Shown here piece by piece: positions 7,018-8,417 of a stretch of DNA of 8,417 nucleotides. Source of the DNA: an uncultured Chloroflexota bacterium (GTDB taxonomy: Bacteria; Chloroflexota; Anaerolineae; Aggregatilineales; Phototrophicaceae); the NCBI GenBank assembly GCA_937870805.1, contig CALMZT010001108.1:1-8417 (forward strand), read 5' to 3'. Every line of letters begins with the position of its first letter. The stretch's first letter is position 1. A program made the position numbers and the translations under genes. Below the pieces are notes generated by a model. It saw only the letters and a list, made by a program, of their open reading frames with translations. It was not told the DNA's origin and searched no databases.

Positions 7018-7898
7018 TACGGCAGCCACGCAGGAAACGAGTCACGGCGGTTGTTATGGGTTACGCGCTGCACATTTGTCCCATCACGGTTCATCATGTA
7101 AATCTCGCTCAACCCATCGCGTTCGGAAACGAACAAAAGGCGTGTGCCATCCGGCGACCACATCGGACGCTGATCGTTTGATGGATGATTCGTCAGATTG
7201 CGCGGTTCGCTGCCGTCGGCGTTCATCACGTAAATCTCCAGATTGCCGTCGCGCCCGGTGGTAAAAGCAATGGCGCGGCTATCCGGCGACCATACGGGGT
7301 AATAATCAAGCTGGCGGTTTCGTGTCAGACGACGTTCGCGCCCTGTCTCAAGATCGAGTGCATAAATTTCGTAATTGAAGTCCCGATTGCTGATAAACGC
7401 CAATCGTCTGCCGTCTGGTGACCATACAGGCTGATCTTCATCCGAACTGTGATAACCTAAATACGAAACCTGCTTATCAACCAGATTAAGCATATACAGA
7501 TCGTAGTTCACGAAATTACGGTCAGAGACGAACGTCAGCGTTAAGCCATCGGGCGACCATGCGGGAGAGCCATCCAACGCCGTGCTGGTTGTCAAATTGA
7601 TCGTTTCGCCGGTGTTGACGTTGTTCATGTACACGTCATTTTCGCGTGTAAAAGCAAAGCGCTGCCCATCACTCTCCCACGCGGGACCTGATCGGAAGGA
7701 AAAACGAGGTCCAGGAATTTGCGTCGTCATGCGCAGCGTCACATCATAAGCATACAGCGTCCCAATCCCCTGCGTGTACGAAACGTACATAATCTGTCCA
7801 TCGGCAGGCAGCACGCACCCCATCGTCTGCGCTGCCAAGCTCGCAGCAGCACTGACGAGCGAAAACAACACGATCAGGCGCGTGCAAGCCGTGCACAT
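7017..7898 (-). CDS. Secreted six-bladed WD40-like/TolB-like beta-propeller protein (paralogue 1)
   Basis: 293 residues from the ATG at 7898. The N-terminus has an arginine (R7), a hydrophobic stretch (8-23) and small residues near 16-23, a plausible signal peptide cleaved around residues 22-24; a lipoprotein reading at C28 is less likely. The mature part is a TolB/PD40 propeller: motif tryptophans at 74, 114, 159, 203, 247 and 291, four followed by S-P-D-G or S-P-D-S, with typical inner strands such as EIYVMNADGS at 221-230. The chain stops at PAWLP in the sixth motif, so the first blade is completed by both ends. The ATG lies two bases after the stop of the glycoside hydrolase gene, with a weak GAG 7 bases upstream, and the gene's TAA overlaps the next ATG: a tightly packed operon. 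It aligns with paralogue 2 along the whole length (L/V-PADG near the N-terminus, PAW-F/L-P at the end). The role is probably extracytoplasmic binding; the ligand is unknown. Confidence 0.9.
   Translation of the reverse strand: MCTACTRLIVLFSLVSAAASLAAQTMGCVLPADGQIMYVSYTQGIGTLYAYDVTLRMTTQIPGPRFSFRSGPAWESDGQRFAFTRENDVYMNNVNTGETINLTTSTALDGSPAWSPDGLTLTFVSDRNFVNYDLYMLNLVDKQVSYLGYHSSDEDQPVWSPDGRRLAFISNRDFNYEIYALDLETGRERRLTRNRQLDYYPVWSPDSRAIAFTTGRDGNLEIYVMNADGSEPRNLTNHPSNDQRPMWSPDGTRLLFVSERDGLSEIYMMNRDGTNVQRVTHNNRRDSFPAWLP
7026..7679 (-). repeat. Propeller repeats of paralogue 1 (about 132-base period)
   Basis: Tryptophan codons of the repeated motif start (minus strand) at 7679, 7559, 7424, 7292, 7160 and 7028. 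Spacings are 120, 135, 132, 132 and 132 bases. The first copy is the most diverged (WESDG), the later ones are close to consensus. Confidence 0.8.
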
Positions 7899-7900
7899 GG

Positions 7901-8417
7901 TTACGCTCGTAAAAACTGGTCGTACAGCGGTTGGCGGGGCTGGTCATCTGCACCAACCAAGCCGTAGCCGTTATGCATCCCCTGCGCCCATGCGTACCAG
8001 ATCGCCGTCGCCACCTTGCCTGAATAGCGCGTGCGCAGATAGGTGATGAAGTCGATGGCATAACGCGCGATGTCTGCCGGGTTATCGTTGGGTCGATCCA
8101 GCACACCCCACTCGGTAATCCAGATGGGACGCTCCGGCATGACAGCGGCGTATCCGCGTATCTCATCATCAATGCTGCCAAACGGTGCATAGATCGACGC
8201 ATTTGCGCCGCGCCCATAAGGATGTGAGGCGATACCATCCGGCAGAACTCCCTGCGGCAGCGCGGCTAAGGTCGCACGCGCATAATTGGGTCCATTTCCT
8301 GGACCGCTGGTATGTCCACCAGTAATGATGAATGTGTTGCGGTCTATAGCACGAATTGCCCTGATACTTTCGCCCAGAATCTGCGCGTAGCTCTGCGGTG
8401 ACATGGTAACGGAAGAT
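7901..8417 (-). CDS. Clan GH-A-like glycoside hydrolase, C-terminal half (5' end outside window)
   Basis: The reading frame stays open to the window edge, so the gene starts beyond it; the ATG at 8404 is probably internal. Residues numbered from that ATG: a strand with ITGG at 27-30, GIASHPYG at 57-64, PIWITEWGV at 93-101, IWYAWAQG at 135-142, and a C-terminal NGYGLVGADDQPRQPLYDQF at 145-164. This matches the last strands of a (beta/alpha)8 barrel of clan GH-A (families such as GH5 and GH39), with the H-P-Y motif at the substrate site and E98 in ITEWG as the expected catalytic nucleophile. The acid/base glutamate, usually in an N-E-P motif, would lie upstream. It likely cleaves a glycosidic bond in a polysaccharide; the substrate is unknown, and localisation cannot be judged without the N-terminus. 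It is the first visible gene of an operon with two secreted propeller proteins, two bases ahead of the first. The family number is not assignable here, and an inactive homologue is not excluded. Confidence 0.78.
   Translation of the reverse strand, partial: SSVTMSPQSYAQILGESIRAIRAIDRNTFIITGGHTSGPGNGPNYARATLAALPQGVLPDGIASHPYGRGANASIYAPFGSIDDEIRGYAAVMPERPIWITEWGVLDRPNDNPADIARYAIDFITYLRTRYSGKVATAIWYAWAQGMHNGYGLVGADDQPRQPLYDQFLRA

Noticed and set aside
6106..7679. Regular repeats of about 132 bases as a possible non-coding tandem array or CRISPR-like structure
   Set aside because: The period equals 44 codons and the repeats stay in frame with the W-S-P-D-G propeller motif, so they are explained by protein structure.
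7744..8238. Minus-strand open frame of 164 codons across the hydrolase/propeller junction
   Set aside because: It overlaps two recognisable genes in a different frame and has no motif. The 7901-8417 and 7017-7898 frames carry the conserved residues.

Overview
The window looks like chromosomal DNA of a free-living bacterium, most plausibly a member of the Chloroflexota (Anaerolineae-like). That placement is an inference from the style of the proteins: a TrmB with a C-terminal extension, tandem WD40-like/TolB-like propeller proteins, a large double-FtsX permease and moderately high G+C. No marker gene in the window fixes the taxonomy. There are no mobile elements, RNA genes or CRISPR arrays. 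Seven protein genes fill almost all of it, and the only intergenic region longer than 100 bases is at 3433-3557.

Layout: (1) 2-808 (+), the 3' part of trmB, a tRNA m7G46 methyltransferase with an extra C-terminal domain. (2) 799-3432 (-), a large ABC-transporter permease with two FtsX cores, tail to tail with trmB and overlapping it by 10 bases. (3) 3433-3557, a short divergent promoter region. (4) 3558-4721 (+), a four-helix membrane protein with a predicted cytoplasmic PDZ domain. (5) 4761-6143 (+), an O-antigen ligase/polymerase-family (Wzy/WaaL-like) membrane protein, probably co-transcribed with the PDZ gene. (6) A leftward three-gene cluster: a clan GH-A-like glycoside hydrolase (7901 to the window end, truncated), then two tandem paralogous exported propeller proteins (7017-7898 and 6097-7017). 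These are joined by a 2-base gap and a one-base TAATG stop/start overlap. The last one overlaps the O-antigen ligase gene tail to tail by 47 bases.

How they may work together: the right half carries cell-surface carbohydrate functions, namely a glycan ligase/polymerase, a glycoside hydrolase and two secreted six-bladed propellers. The permease and the PDZ membrane protein share a promoter region and both act at the membrane. The substrates are not readable from the sequence. No clearly new system is evident. The points most worth following are the coupled hydrolase-propeller-propeller cluster, the inside-facing PDZ protein without a protease, the orphan permease, and the antisense-coded tail of the O-antigen ligase.
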